A stretch of DNA of 64,000 bases from Kiloniellaceae bacterium (GCA_021776095.1 JAJFGO010000053.1:25533-89532); one strand, 5' to 3'; shown: positions 51,110-62,115, counted from the first letter of the stretch. The notes: a model not told the origin generated them from the letters alone. Translations and numbers: made by a program.

Positions 51110-51360
51110 TTAGGATGGCACCGAGGCGGGATCGGATTGTCCCACCCGTTAGGAGCGGACGGCGCCGTGTGGCAGGCCCCCCACAAGCCGTTCGCGACGC
51201 GGCGGGTGGGATAATCCGACCCGTCCCAGCGGGATTGGGCCAAAATGACGCGATGCCGCGTCGCTCATCCTTGAATATGCTCCGCATGTCCTGCGTCCTC
51301 GCTCCTAACCTCGCGTCATTCTGGCCCAACCGCGGTGCCATCCTAATTGTCAACAGACCC
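51096..51360. mobile_element. MITE-like non-autonomous inverted-repeat element
   Basis: The element is about 265 bp with 28-nt terminal inverted repeats (51096-51123 and 51333-51360) that differ at one base; each begins GGGTCTGTTGACA. A TA flanks each end (51094-51095, 51361-51362) inside CTAG, consistent with a TA or CTAG target duplication. Inside are two more inverted repeats: 17-nt arms at 51132-51148/51203-51219 and 18-nt arms at 51236-51253/51311-51328, each with one mismatch. No transposase is encoded. The TIR style resembles IS5-type ends, from memory. It lies between the deacetylase stop and rppH. Confidence 0.85.
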
Positions 51361-51366
51361 TAGGAG

Positions 51367-52602
51367 TCAATCTTCGGGACTTTCCCGCGATGCGGTTTGG
51401 CGCGCCAAACGCTCGGCGGCGATCGAAGAGAGCGGCGCCAGGACAAAGCCGCGCGTCTCGACATTCGCCACCCAGTCGCGCAGGCGCTCGATCGTCACCG
51501 GATAGGTCTGTCCCATGGCGACGGCGAGTCCTTGCGTTCGCGCGATGCGTTCCAATTGAACGAGCCGGTTGTCGATCGCGACCCGGCTGGCCTGGGCGCG
51601 GTCCAGGAAGCGGTCGTTGACGGCGCTCGCCATGCCGATCTTCAGGGCCAGGGGCCCGGCCACGCTGGCTTCGCTGGCGCGACTGTCGAGGAACAACATG
51701 CCCCGGCTTTTCAATTCCTCCAGGATCGGTGTCATGTGTTCCTCCGAGGCCAGGAAGCGCGAGCCCATGATAGCGGTAACGCCGACAATCCCCGTGGCCC
51801 GGCGCAGGGTCCAGTCCAGGCGCGCCAGGTTCTGGCGCGCGGATAAAGCAGTCAGCAGGGCCTGAGGTCCGGGGTCGTCGTCGGGATAGCTGGTCGGCTC
51901 CATGGGCAAATCCAGCAGCACCTCGTGCCCGTTGACCCGGGCCAGCGCGATCCATTCGTTTAAACGACGCGAATAGGGCGTGAACGAAAGCGAGATCGCG
52001 CTGGGAAGCTGTTTGATCGCGGCCTCGGTGGCGGCGGAGGACATGCCCAGCCCGGTCAATACGATGGCGATGCGCGGTAGTTTCGCCGGGGCGTCGAAGG
52101 GCTGCGCGTGGCGTTGCCATGGCGGTAGAATTTCCGGCGCTGGAGCCGGCGCCGGAATTTCGGGCAGTGCGGCTTCCTGTGTTTCGGCCGGGCTCGGCTC
52201 GGTTTCGCTCGCTAGGGGTTTGGCCGGCTCCGGAGAAGGCGATTCGGCGCTATCTCCCGGCTTCGCCGTAGCCTCCTGAACCGGCGTCCCGGCCGCTGGC
52301 GGCGCTTCGGGCGTTTTATTTTCCGCTGGCGGCGCGGGCGCTTCAGGCTCGGCGGTTTCCGCTTGCGCTTCCTTGATTTCTCCGCCCGGCGGCGCGGGCG
52401 GCACTTGAAGCGCAAGGACGGGCTCCGCGCCCTGTTCGGGAAGGAACATAACGTAGCCGACCGCAGCGCCCAGCGTGCCCAACAAGGCCAGCCACGCTAC
52501 GAGCAACCCCAGACCGGCGATCCGGGAGCCGATGGAACGCGGAGTCGCAGCGCTCAAGAGCCTCTCCGCTGGTTTGAGGCGATCAGTTGATCGCCCGCTC
52601 AC
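51367..52602 (-). CDS. Divergent polysaccharide deacetylase family protein
   Basis: This 411-residue protein has an N-terminal membrane anchor (about residues 27-52), an Ala/Pro/Glu-rich linker to about 160, then the divergent deacetylase domain of the YibQ/DUF610 type: IAIVLTGLGMSSAATEAAIK, LSFTPYSRRLNEWIALARVNGHEVLLDLPMEP, GSRFLASEEHMTPILEELK, RGMLFLDSRAS and VAMGQTYPVTIERL. Classical NodB metal motifs are replaced, so activity is unproven. It overlaps ctpA by 20 nt and belongs with envC and ctpA in envelope maintenance. Confidence 0.9.
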   Translation of the reverse strand: MSGRSTDRLKPAERLLSAATPRSIGSRIAGLGLLVAWLALLGTLGAAVGYVMFLPEQGAEPVLALQVPPAPPGGEIKEAQAETAEPEAPAPPAENKTPEAPPAAGTPVQEATAKPGDSAESPSPEPAKPLASETEPSPAETQEAALPEIPAPAPAPEILPPWQRHAQPFDAPAKLPRIAIVLTGLGMSSAATEAAIKQLPSAISLSFTPYSRRLNEWIALARVNGHEVLLDLPMEPTSYPDDDPGPQALLTALSARQNLARLDWTLRRATGIVGVTAIMGSRFLASEEHMTPILEELKSRGMLFLDSRASEASVAGPLALKIGMASAVNDRFLDRAQASRVAIDNRLVQLERIARTQGLAVAMGQTYPVTIERLRDWVANVETRGFVLAPLSSIAAERLARQTASRESPED

Positions 52603-53875
52603 GCACTAAGGCTAGGCCGCGCAAGAGGTCCAGGGCGCGAGCGAGCTGGTAATCCTGCGGTTGGGCGGTTTTAGTCTCGGCGCCCGTGTCATGTACGCCG
52701 TCCTCGGCCGGCTTGGCTTGGCCGGTGCCCTGCGGCACGTCCAGGGCACCGCGTAAGTCGGATTCCTTGGTCCGGGCTCTGGCATCGAGAGTTTCGATCT
52801 TAGCTGGCTGGACCTCGATGTCCGGGGTAATTCCCGTGCCCTGAATCGAACGTCCCGAAGGTGTGTAGTAGCGCGCCGTGGTCAGGCGCATGGCGCCGTT
52901 TCCGCTGACCGGAATGATGGTTTGAACCGATCCCTTGCCGAAGGACGTGGTTCCCATGATGATTGCCCGGCGGTGATCCTGCAACGCCCCGGCCACGATC
53001 TCGGATGCGGAAGCCGACCCGCCGTTAATCAGGACGATGACCGGCAGTCCCTTGGCCAAGTCGCCGCCGCGTGCGTTATAACGCTGTGCGTTGTTGGGAT
53101 CGCGGCCTCGGGTCGAAACGATTTCGCCTTGATCGAGAAAGGCGTCGGATACGGCGATGGCCTGATCCAGCAAACCGCCTGGATTGTTGCGCAGATCCAG
53201 AATAACTCCGGTCATGCGGTCGCCGAGTTCATCGCCGCGTTTTTCAAGCTGGGCCTCCAGGCCGGGCGCTGTCTGCTCGTTGAACGTCGTGATACGGACA
53301 TAGGCGGCGGTGCCCTCGACACGACCGCGCACCGAAGTGATCTTAATGACGGCGCGGGTGATCGGCACATCGAAGGGGTCGCGCCCCGCGCGCCGGATCG
53401 TCAGCTTGATGGTCGAATTTACCGGACCGCGCATCAAGTCGACCGCCTCATTGAGGCTCAAGCCCTGCACGGGTTTCGAATCGAGATGGGTAATCAGGTC
53501 ACCGGCCTCGATCCCGGCCTTGAACGCGGGCGTATCGTCGATCGGCGAGACGACCTTGACCAGGCCGCTCTCCATGGTCACTTCGATGCCCAGCCCGCCG
53601 AATTCGCCCTTTGTCTGAACCCGCATGTCGCGAAACGAATCCGCGTTAAGATAGCTCGAGTGCGGATCCAGCGACGACAACATGCCTTGGATCGCAAGCT
53701 CTATCAGCTTCTGATCCGAGACCTCCTCAACATAGTCGGCGCGGACGCGCTCGAATACGTCGCCAAAGAGCTTTAACTGACGATAGGTGTCAGAGCGGTT
53801 TTCTTGTGCCGAAATGCCTAGGGGAATAAGCCCTATGACAATCGCCAGGATAGTCACAATCTTCAATTTGCGCAT
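52583..53875 (-). CDS. ctpA: Carboxy-terminal processing protease CtpA (S41)
   Basis: This periplasmic serine protease, 430 residues, has a signal segment (MRKLKIVTILAIVIGLIPLG) and a PDZ domain at about 90-165 (GEFGGLGIEVTMESGLVKVV, GLSLNEAVDLMRGPVNS). The S41 catalytic domain has the SASASE motif with Ser289 and the base Lys314 in SFGKGSVQ, spaced 25 residues as in Prc. It cleaves C-termini of envelope proteins, often cell-wall hydrolases. Its ATG shares a base with the envC stop (TAATG). Confidence 0.96.
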   Translation of the reverse strand: MRKLKIVTILAIVIGLIPLGISAQENRSDTYRQLKLFGDVFERVRADYVEEVSDQKLIELAIQGMLSSLDPHSSYLNADSFRDMRVQTKGEFGGLGIEVTMESGLVKVVSPIDDTPAFKAGIEAGDLITHLDSKPVQGLSLNEAVDLMRGPVNSTIKLTIRRAGRDPFDVPITRAVIKITSVRGRVEGTAAYVRITTFNEQTAPGLEAQLEKRGDELGDRMTGVILDLRNNPGGLLDQAIAVSDAFLDQGEIVSTRGRDPNNAQRYNARGGDLAKGLPVIVLINGGSASASEIVAGALQDHRRAIIMGTTSFGKGSVQTIIPVSGNGAMRLTTARYYTPSGRSIQGTGITPDIEVQPAKIETLDARARTKESDLRGALDVPQGTGQAKPAEDGVHDTGAETKTAQPQDYQLARALDLLRGLALVRERAIN

Positions 53876-55248
53876 TAGCCTCTTACCTTATCGCTAGTTG
53901 TCGCAAGCCAGGGAAGCGGGTTTATGGGTCGACCCGCATGCCGCAATTCGAGATACAGTTCGGGCGCGTTTTCGCGCGCCCCGCCCAGCATGCCCACTGG
54001 TTCCCCAGCGAGCAGCCATTGTCCTACCACGGCATCGACCCGTCCCAGACCGGCCAGGAGGGTATGATATCGCCCGCCATGCTCGATGATCAAGATTTGC
54101 CCGTAACTTCTAAACTCGCCCGCGTAAACGACCTTACCATCATATGGGGCGACGACCTGCGCGCCCTTGCGGGCGGCAATCACAATTCCGCGCGCGGCGC
54201 GGCCGTCGCTCTGAGTTTGGCCAAAACGAGTTTTCATCTTACCGCGCGCCGGCACGATAAGGCTCCGCCCCGAGGAGGGGAACGATCGGATATTGGATGG
54301 CTGCGCCAGGGCGACCTGCGCTCCCGGGGCTTCCGCTTGCTGGCTTGGCGGTGCGGGGGCCGTGGGTTTCCGCGCATTTTCCGCCTTGGCTTTCTGTGCC
54401 GCTTCTTCGCGTTCGAGGGCCGTCTTGGCGGCTTGGTCTCGTTCCTCGCGTAGCCGGGCCTCGCGCTCCGCGCGTTGGTTGGCCTCGCGCTCCGCGCGCG
54501 CCAAAGATTCGCGCTCTACCTTTTCCATCAAATCGCGCAGGTCTTTGGCCCGCGCGGCCAGGCGCGCCGCGCGCTTGCTCGCGGCTTTCTGGCCTTGGGC
54601 CGCGGCGGCCCGGATTTGGCGCTTGCGGTCGATTAAGGCTCTCAGGCGCCCCCGATCCGCGGTTAGGGCCGCCGCGGTCTCGCTCAGTTGGCTTCGCCGC
54701 GCCGCGATCTGGGTTCGTAGCGCGGCTAATTCGTTCAATTCCGCGCGCAAAGCCGTGGCGCGTTCCTCGATCGCTGGGATCGCGGCGCGCAGGAGCATAC
54801 CGCTACGTACCGTGTCTATCGGCGGCGTCGGCGACAGCAACAGCGCGTCGCTCGGCTGCAAAGCGATTCTTTGCAGGGCGGCCAAGGTGAGGCCCAATTG
54901 GCCACGCCGCGCCGTCAGGGCCTCGACTTTCTGGGCCTCCCGGCGCTCCAAATCCATTAATTTCGTTTCCAGGGTGCTCAAACGGGTTTCATGGTCCTGC
55001 GCTTTGCGCGCGGCCGAGATGGATTCAACCTGCAGCGCCTGAATTTCACGCGAGAGCTTCTCCGCCTGACGTGTGAGTTCCTCCGCCTGAGTCCGATCCT
55101 CGCGCAAGGCCCGTTCTATATCCTTTAGCTCGTTTTGCTGCGCGGCCACGGGCTGCGGCGCGGCCAGACCCAGGACCACGCAAATCGCCAGAACGAGCCC
55201 TAGGCGAGGCCGGGGCGGGGCGGCGAGTATCTTGGTTTCCTGGGTCAT
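53875..55248 (-). CDS. envC: EnvC-like murein hydrolase activator with degenerate M23 domain
   Basis: This 457-residue exported protein begins with a basic stretch and a hydrophobic core (LVLAICVVLGLAAPQPVAA). A long coiled coil covers about 40-290, then a LytM domain occupies the last ~130 residues (GIVIAARKGAQVVAPYDGKVVYAG). The zinc residues are lost: HxxxD is replaced around RAARGIVIA, and HxH is replaced by ELYLELRHAG. As in EnvC it should activate amidases, not cut peptidoglycan itself. It lies between gpmI and ctpA, overlapping both. Confidence 0.9.
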   Translation of the reverse strand: MTQETKILAAPPRPRLGLVLAICVVLGLAAPQPVAAQQNELKDIERALREDRTQAEELTRQAEKLSREIQALQVESISAARKAQDHETRLSTLETKLMDLERREAQKVEALTARRGQLGLTLAALQRIALQPSDALLLSPTPPIDTVRSGMLLRAAIPAIEERATALRAELNELAALRTQIAARRSQLSETAAALTADRGRLRALIDRKRQIRAAAAQGQKAASKRAARLAARAKDLRDLMEKVERESLARAEREANQRAEREARLREERDQAAKTALEREEAAQKAKAENARKPTAPAPPSQQAEAPGAQVALAQPSNIRSFPSSGRSLIVPARGKMKTRFGQTQSDGRAARGIVIAARKGAQVVAPYDGKVVYAGEFRSYGQILIIEHGGRYHTLLAGLGRVDAVVGQWLLAGEPVGMLGGARENAPELYLELRHAGRPINPLPWLATTSDKVRG

Positions 55249-56804
55249 TCCGCGGCGGAGGTCCGGGCCAAGCCTGGGCGCAGCAAGCAGCGGCCGGTCA
55301 TGGCCTCGGGCTGTGGCAGTTTCATGAGCGCCAGGATGGTCGGCGCGATATCGGCCAGGCGGCCATCGGCCAAACTTTGCCCCTTCGCCGGTGGCCCGGC
55401 CAGGATCGCCGGGACCCTGTTCAGGGTGTGCGCGGTATGTGCCTGGCCGGTCCTGGCATCGGCCATTTGCTCCGCGTTGCCGTGATCGGCGGTAATCAGG
55501 AGCGCGCCACCGGGCTTGGTCAGCGCCGTTTCGATGCGGCCCAGGCAGGTATCCACGGTCTCGGCCGCCGCGATGGCCGCGCGCAGATTTCCGGTGTGGC
55601 CGACCATGTCGCCATTCGCGTAGTTGACCACGATCAAATCGAAGCGCGCGCTCTCTATGGCCTCGACCAGTCTATCGGTCAGTTCCGGCGCCGACATTTC
55701 CGGTTGCAGATCGTAAGTCGCGACCTTGGGCGAGGGCACGAGGATCCGTTCCTCGCCGGGAAACTCCTCCTCGCGCCCGCCGTTGAGGAAAAAGGTGACG
55801 TGCGCGTATTTTTCGGTCTCGGCGATGCGAAGCTGGGTCAGGCCGGCTTCGGCCACGGTCTCGCCCAGGGTTTGGCGCAGATCTATGGGCTCGAAGATCG
55901 TTTCCAGATAGGGATTGAGATCGCTGGCGTACTCGGCCAGGCCGGCGGCGGCCGCGAACTTGATCCGGCGCGGCCGGGCAAAGCCGTCGAAATCGGGATC
56001 CAGAAGGGCGGCCAGAATTTCGCGCGCCCGGTCGGCGCGGAAGTTGGCGCATAGCAAGCCGTCGCCATCCGCCATGCCGGGAAAATCTTCGATAATGCTC
56101 GGGAGCACGAATTCGTCGCTTGCGCCTGCTTTGTAGCTTTGCTCGATAGCGGCGGCCGCGTCGCGCGCGGGTTCGCCCTCGGCGTCGACTAGCGCGCCAT
56201 AGGCCCGCGCGACCCTTTCCCAGCGTTGATCCCGGTCCATGGCGTAGTAGCGTCCCGTGACCGTTGCGAGTGGCGCGTTCGGCGCCTCGCGCTGGAATTG
56301 TTCCACGAAGCGGACCGCGCTCCTTGGCGGCGTGTCGCGGCCGTCGAGGATGGCGTGGATGGCGACCGCGACCCCTGCGGCATGGAGTATCTGCGCCAAA
56401 TGGGCGATGTGGCCTTGATGCGCGTGCACGCCGCCGGGAGACATCAAGCCGAGGATATGGGCGGTGCCGCCGCTGGCCTTCAGCTTGGCGATGAATGATC
56501 GCAGGGCCGGGCGCGCGGCCAGGGATCCGTCCTCGACCGCCCGGTCGATACGCGGCAGGTCTTGCGTCACGACCCGGCCCGCGCCCAGGTTCATGTGCCC
56601 GACCTCGGAATTCCCCATTTGCCCCGCCGGCAGGCCGACTTCTTGCGCGGAGGCATCGATCAGGGCTTGCGGACAGCTCGCCAGGAGGCGGTCCAGAACC
56701 GGGGTCCGGGCCTGAAGGAGGGCGTTATTCCTCCGGTCTTCTCGATAGCCCCAGCCATCCAGGATACACAAGACAACGGGACGCGGGCGGGCAGAATCGG
56801 TCAT
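55245..56804 (-). CDS. gpmI: 2,3-bisphosphoglycerate-independent phosphoglycerate mutase
   Basis: This Mn-dependent glycolytic enzyme, 519 residues, interconverts 3- and 2-phosphoglycerate. VVLCILDGWGYRE carries the first metal Asp, and the phospho-serine Ser66 is in GQMGNSEVGHMNLGAGR. HIHGLMSPGGVHAH-type sequence (here HILGLMSPGGVHAHQGH) and ITADHGNAEQM in the C-terminal half complete the alkaline-phosphatase fold. Its stop overlaps the envC start by 4 nt. The 36-nt gap to rlmH suggests one transcript. Confidence 0.97.
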   Translation of the reverse strand: MTDSARPRPVVLCILDGWGYREDRRNNALLQARTPVLDRLLASCPQALIDASAQEVGLPAGQMGNSEVGHMNLGAGRVVTQDLPRIDRAVEDGSLAARPALRSFIAKLKASGGTAHILGLMSPGGVHAHQGHIAHLAQILHAAGVAVAIHAILDGRDTPPRSAVRFVEQFQREAPNAPLATVTGRYYAMDRDQRWERVARAYGALVDAEGEPARDAAAAIEQSYKAGASDEFVLPSIIEDFPGMADGDGLLCANFRADRAREILAALLDPDFDGFARPRRIKFAAAAGLAEYASDLNPYLETIFEPIDLRQTLGETVAEAGLTQLRIAETEKYAHVTFFLNGGREEEFPGEERILVPSPKVATYDLQPEMSAPELTDRLVEAIESARFDLIVVNYANGDMVGHTGNLRAAIAAAETVDTCLGRIETALTKPGGALLITADHGNAEQMADARTGQAHTAHTLNRVPAILAGPPAKGQSLADGRLADIAPTILALMKLPQPEAMTGRCLLRPGLARTSAAE

Positions 56805-56840
56805 AGCGACTTATATAAGCGTTATTGTGGCTTTTCCAGG

Positions 56841-57323
56841 TCAGCCACGATGATAGGGGTGACCGGTTAATATGGTCTGGGCCCGGTACAATTGCTCCGC
56901 CAGCATGGCCCGGACCAGCATGTGGGGCCAAGTCATGGATCCTAGGGACAAGGTCATGTCGGCGGCGGCGCGTAAAGCGTCATCCAAACCCTCGGCGCCG
57001 CCGATGACGAAGGCCAGATCTTTGGCGCCTTCATCCCGCCAGCGGCTCAGCAGGGCGGCGAAGTCCTCGCTGGACAGGTTCTTGCCACGCATGTCCAGGG
57101 CGATCAGGCGGGCGCCGGGCGGGAGCGCGGCCTGTAAAAGCTCTGCCTCCCGCCGCTTTAACTCGGCCGGCGCCAGGGGCCGGCGTTCCTCGATTTCCTT
57201 AAGCGTCAAGGGGCCCAGCGGCCCCTGGCTTCTCTGGGGATTCAGGCGGTCCGCGAAGTCGTTGTAAAGCTCGCGCGAGGGACCGGCCTTAGCCCGTCCC
57301 ACCGCGGCCAGGGTTATCCGCAT
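56841..57323 (-). CDS. rlmH: 23S rRNA pseudouridine-1915 N3-methyltransferase RlmH
   Basis: This small SPOUT methyltransferase, 160 residues, modifies helix 69 of 23S rRNA. It begins MRITLAAVGRAKAGPSRELY. LIALDMRGKNLSSEDFA and FVIGGAEGLDDAL form the SAM knot, and SLGSMTWPHMLVRAMLAEQ with LTGHPYHR is the C-terminal signature. ATG at 57323 is the natural start. It lies directly after rsfS in the usual nadD-rsfS-rlmH order. Confidence 0.97.
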   Translation of the reverse strand: MRITLAAVGRAKAGPSRELYNDFADRLNPQRSQGPLGPLTLKEIEERRPLAPAELKRREAELLQAALPPGARLIALDMRGKNLSSEDFAALLSRWRDEGAKDLAFVIGGAEGLDDALRAAADMTLSLGSMTWPHMLVRAMLAEQLYRAQTILTGHPYHRG

Positions 57324-57377
57324 GCGATTTTCCCCGCCTGCAAGGCTGTCATCCTGGTGCCCCGAACGGTGGTTGGG

Positions 57378-57812
57378 TCAGGTTTCGGCCAGCGGTTGTT
57401 TCGCCGGATTTTCGCCATTCGATATCTCGACGCCCCACATCTTCTCCAATCCGTAGAACTCACGGACTTCGGGCCGGAACAGGTGGACGATAACATCGCC
57501 GCCGTCGATCAGAACCCAGTCGCCGCGCGGCGCGCCTTCCAGCGCGACATTCTGCGCGCCGCCGGCTTTAAGCCGCTCGCGCAGATGCTCGGCCATGGAC
57601 AAGACTTGGCGGCTGGAGCGCCCGGTGGCGACAACCATGTAGTCCGCGATCGTCGATTTCCCAGAAAGAGCGATGATGACAACATCCTCGGCCTTGCCGT
57701 CATCGAGTGAAGTCTGGACCAGCTCTAGAAGCTTCTTACTGTTGGCGAGCGGGTCACGCTTGGCGGCCTTACGGGGCCGCGCGGCCTTGGTGGCTCTGGC
57801 TTGGGGTGATAT
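57378..57812 (-). CDS. rsfS: Ribosomal silencing factor RsfS, apparently with a non-canonical ATA start
   Basis: RsfS binds ribosomal protein uL14 and blocks subunit joining in poor nutrients. The conserved region is LLELVQTSLDDGKAEDVVII, then SGKSTIADYMVVATGRSSRQV, GDWVLIDGGDVIVHLF and REFYGLEKMW. The first ATG, at 57638, would remove the first ~58 residues of this conserved fold. Upstream to the in-frame TAA at 57831-57833 there is no ATG, GTG or TTG. A good ribosome site AAAGGAG (57823-57829) is followed 10 nt later by ATA at 57812, giving 144 residues. Real ATA initiation or a single-base error (ATG read as ATA) are both possible; CTG at 57722 is a poorer choice. Confidence 0.9.
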   Translation of the reverse strand: MSPQARATKAARPRKAAKRDPLANSKKLLELVQTSLDDGKAEDVVIIALSGKSTIADYMVVATGRSSRQVLSMAEHLRERLKAGGAQNVALEGAPRGDWVLIDGGDVIVHLFRPEVREFYGLEKMWGVEISNGENPAKQPLAET

Positions 57813-57837
57813 GGCGAATTTTCTCCTTTGTTATCGA

Positions 57838-58485
57838 CTAATCCGGGCTCTTTGCCCGACTTTTGCGTGCCGCCCGGATCTTGGTCGAGGACTGAGGGTT
57901 CAGCTCCTGATGAATAAAAACCCACGCTGGCGGCGTCTGGCTCGCCAGGTCGCCGGCCTGGGATTCAGGTAGACGGTGACTGGCGAAGCGCCGGGCCGCT
58001 GGTCCGGCCAAGGCTTCTAAATGATAGGAAGGCCGGTCGAAAACCGCAACCGGCAGGATACAAAACATTTCCTGCCAGGACTTCCATTTCGGGATTTGGA
58101 TCAGATTATCGGCGCCCATTAACCATACGAAGCGGACCCGGGGAAAGTGCCTGACCAAAGCAGCCAAGGTATCGACGGTGTAGACGGTCCCCAGGGCGGT
58201 TTCGATGGCTCCAACCAATATTCTGGAGTCTTGCGCCAAGGCGCGGGCCTGATCCAGGCGCTTGTCCAAGGCTTCGGTATCCCGGCTGGACTTGAGGGGG
58301 TTCTGTGGGGAAACCAGCCACCACACCCGATCCAGATGAAGGCGGCCCAGGGCCTCCTGGCTGATCGCCAAGTGGGCCTCATGGGCCGGATTGAAGGACC
58401 CACCCAGAAGACCGATGCGTTGACCGGGCGCCGGCAGGCGCCCGCCCAAGGCGGCGGCCAGGCGGGCCGGCGTGGGCAGCGCCAA
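57838..58485 (-). CDS. nadD: Nicotinate-nucleotide adenylyltransferase NadD
   Basis: This enzyme, 215 residues, adenylates nicotinate mononucleotide in NAD synthesis. The nucleotidyl-transferase motif is IGLLGGSFNPAHEAHL, and WLVSPQNPLKSS, FVWLMGADNL and the C-terminal SSTKIRAARKS (equivalent to the ISSTxIR motif) are all present. The frame from TTG at 58485 has no better start before the motif; a second TTG lies about 13 codons in. It ends just before the rsfS ribosome site. Confidence 0.94.
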   Translation of the reverse strand: MALPTPARLAAALGGRLPAPGQRIGLLGGSFNPAHEAHLAISQEALGRLHLDRVWWLVSPQNPLKSSRDTEALDKRLDQARALAQDSRILVGAIETALGTVYTVDTLAALVRHFPRVRFVWLMGADNLIQIPKWKSWQEMFCILPVAVFDRPSYHLEALAGPAARRFASHRLPESQAGDLASQTPPAWVFIHQELNPQSSTKIRAARKSRAKSPD

Positions 58486-58511
58486 TCCGGGGCGCGATTT
58501 CTGGCTAGGGT

Positions 58512-59810
58512 TCAGGGGCGGACCTGTCCGTTGCCGCGCACGGCGTATTTGTAGGTGGTTAGCTGCTCCGCACCGACCGGGCCCCGGGCGTGTAGGCGTC
58601 CGGTCGAGATGCCGATCTCCGCGCCCATGCCGAACTCGGCGCCGTCGGCGAATTGGGTCGAGGTGTTGTGCATGACGATGGCGGCATCGACGCGGGTCAG
58701 AAATGCCTCGGCGGCCGAGGCGTCTTCGGTCACGATCGCCTCGGTGTGTTGCGAGCCGTGGCGCGCGATATGCGCCAGCGCGTCATCCAGGTCCTCCACC
58801 GCCTTCACCGCGAGAATCGCGTCCAGGTACTCGGTATCCCAATCCTCCGGCTTGGCCGGAACCGCGCGCGGTTCCAACTTGCAGACCGTCTCGTCGCCGC
58901 GAATCTCGCAACCGGCCTCGATCAGGGGTTTTAGGATCGTCGATAGAAGCTGTGGTGCCACGGCGCGGTCGATCAGCAGGGTCTCCATGGCGCCGCAGAT
59001 TCCCGTGCGCCGCATCTTGGCGTTGACCGCGATATCGATCGCCATGCGCGGACTCGCCCCGGCATGGATATAGGTGTGGCACATGCCGTCCAGGTGGGCG
59101 ATCACCGGAATCCGGCTTTCGTTCTGGACTCTCTCGATCAGACCGCGCCCGCCGCGCGGGACAATGATGTCGACGAAATCGTTCATGGTCAAAAGGATGC
59201 CCACGGCGGCCCGGTCGGTCGTGGGGACACGTTGAACCGCGGCCTCGGGCAGGCCGGCGGCGCGCAGACCGGTGTGAAGACAGGTGAGAATGGTGCCGGA
59301 GGTATGGAAACTTTCCGATCCGCCGCGCAGGATCGCGGCATTGCCGGATTTCAGGCACAAGCCCCCGGCGTCCGCGGTCACATTCGGGCGGCTTTCGTAG
59401 ATCACGCCGATGACGCCCAGCGGCACCGCGATCCTGGAGATTTTCAGGCCGTTCGGCCTTTCCCACTCGGCCAGAGTGCGGCCGATAGGGTCGGGGAAAT
59501 CGGCGATGGCCTCCATGCCGCTGGCCATGGCGTCGATCCGCGCCGGGCTCAGGGCGAGACGGTCCAACATGGCGGGGCTCAGACCCTTGGCGCGCGCGGC
59601 TTCCATGTCCTTGGCGTTCGCCGCCAGGATTTCCGCGCTCGCCCGCCGGATCGATTCAGCCGCCGCGCGCAGCGCCTTGGCCTTGGTTTCCGCCGGGGTC
59701 AGGGCAAGTACGGCCGCGGCGCTCCGGGCGGCGGCACCGATCGCTTCCATCTGCCCGCGCAGATCGTCTCTTGTCCCCTCTTGCCGGAGCACCGCCGTGT
59801 CGGCGTTCAT
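58512..59810 (-). CDS. proA: Glutamate-5-semialdehyde dehydrogenase (gamma-glutamyl phosphate reductase)
   Basis: This second step of proline synthesis reduces gamma-glutamyl phosphate with NADPH. It is 432 residues, slightly longer than the ~417 of E. coli. IAVPLGVIGVIYESRPNVTADA, IVPRGGRGLIERVQ and the catalytic Cys in MRRTGICGAMETLLI are conserved. The ATG at 59810 has GGAGGA about 10 nt upstream and is preferred to a TTG at 59852. It follows proB after 43 nt and precedes nadD. Confidence 0.96.
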   Translation of the reverse strand: MNADTAVLRQEGTRDDLRGQMEAIGAAARSAAAVLALTPAETKAKALRAAAESIRRASAEILAANAKDMEAARAKGLSPAMLDRLALSPARIDAMASGMEAIADFPDPIGRTLAEWERPNGLKISRIAVPLGVIGVIYESRPNVTADAGGLCLKSGNAAILRGGSESFHTSGTILTCLHTGLRAAGLPEAAVQRVPTTDRAAVGILLTMNDFVDIIVPRGGRGLIERVQNESRIPVIAHLDGMCHTYIHAGASPRMAIDIAVNAKMRRTGICGAMETLLIDRAVAPQLLSTILKPLIEAGCEIRGDETVCKLEPRAVPAKPEDWDTEYLDAILAVKAVEDLDDALAHIARHGSQHTEAIVTEDASAAEAFLTRVDAAIVMHNTSTQFADGAEFGMGAEIGISTGRLHARGPVGAEQLTTYKYAVRGNGQVRP

Positions 59811-59853
59811 GAGGTGTCTTCCTCCTCGTCTGGCAATCTCGTTGTCCAGCAAT

Positions 59854-62072
<2,219 letters not shown>

Positions 62073-62078
62073 CTAGGT

Positions 62079-62115
62079 CCAAACGAAAACGAGGGGAACG
62101 GCGCCCGTTCCCCTC
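62079..62115 (-). terminator. Rho-independent terminator or attenuator between rpmA and obg
   Basis: On the minus strand a perfect 10-bp stem GAGGGGAACG/CGTTCCCCTC (62106-62115 with 62091-62100) and a 5-nt loop are followed by the T-rich GTTTTCGTTT. It would end the rplU-rpmA transcript while letting some read-through reach obg, whose ATG is about 25 nt downstream. Confidence 0.75.

Noticed and set aside
51096..51360. Complete insertion sequence with its own transposase
   Set aside because: Two 86-codon frames span it on opposite strands but have no transposase motif; their similar ends come from the terminal repeats.
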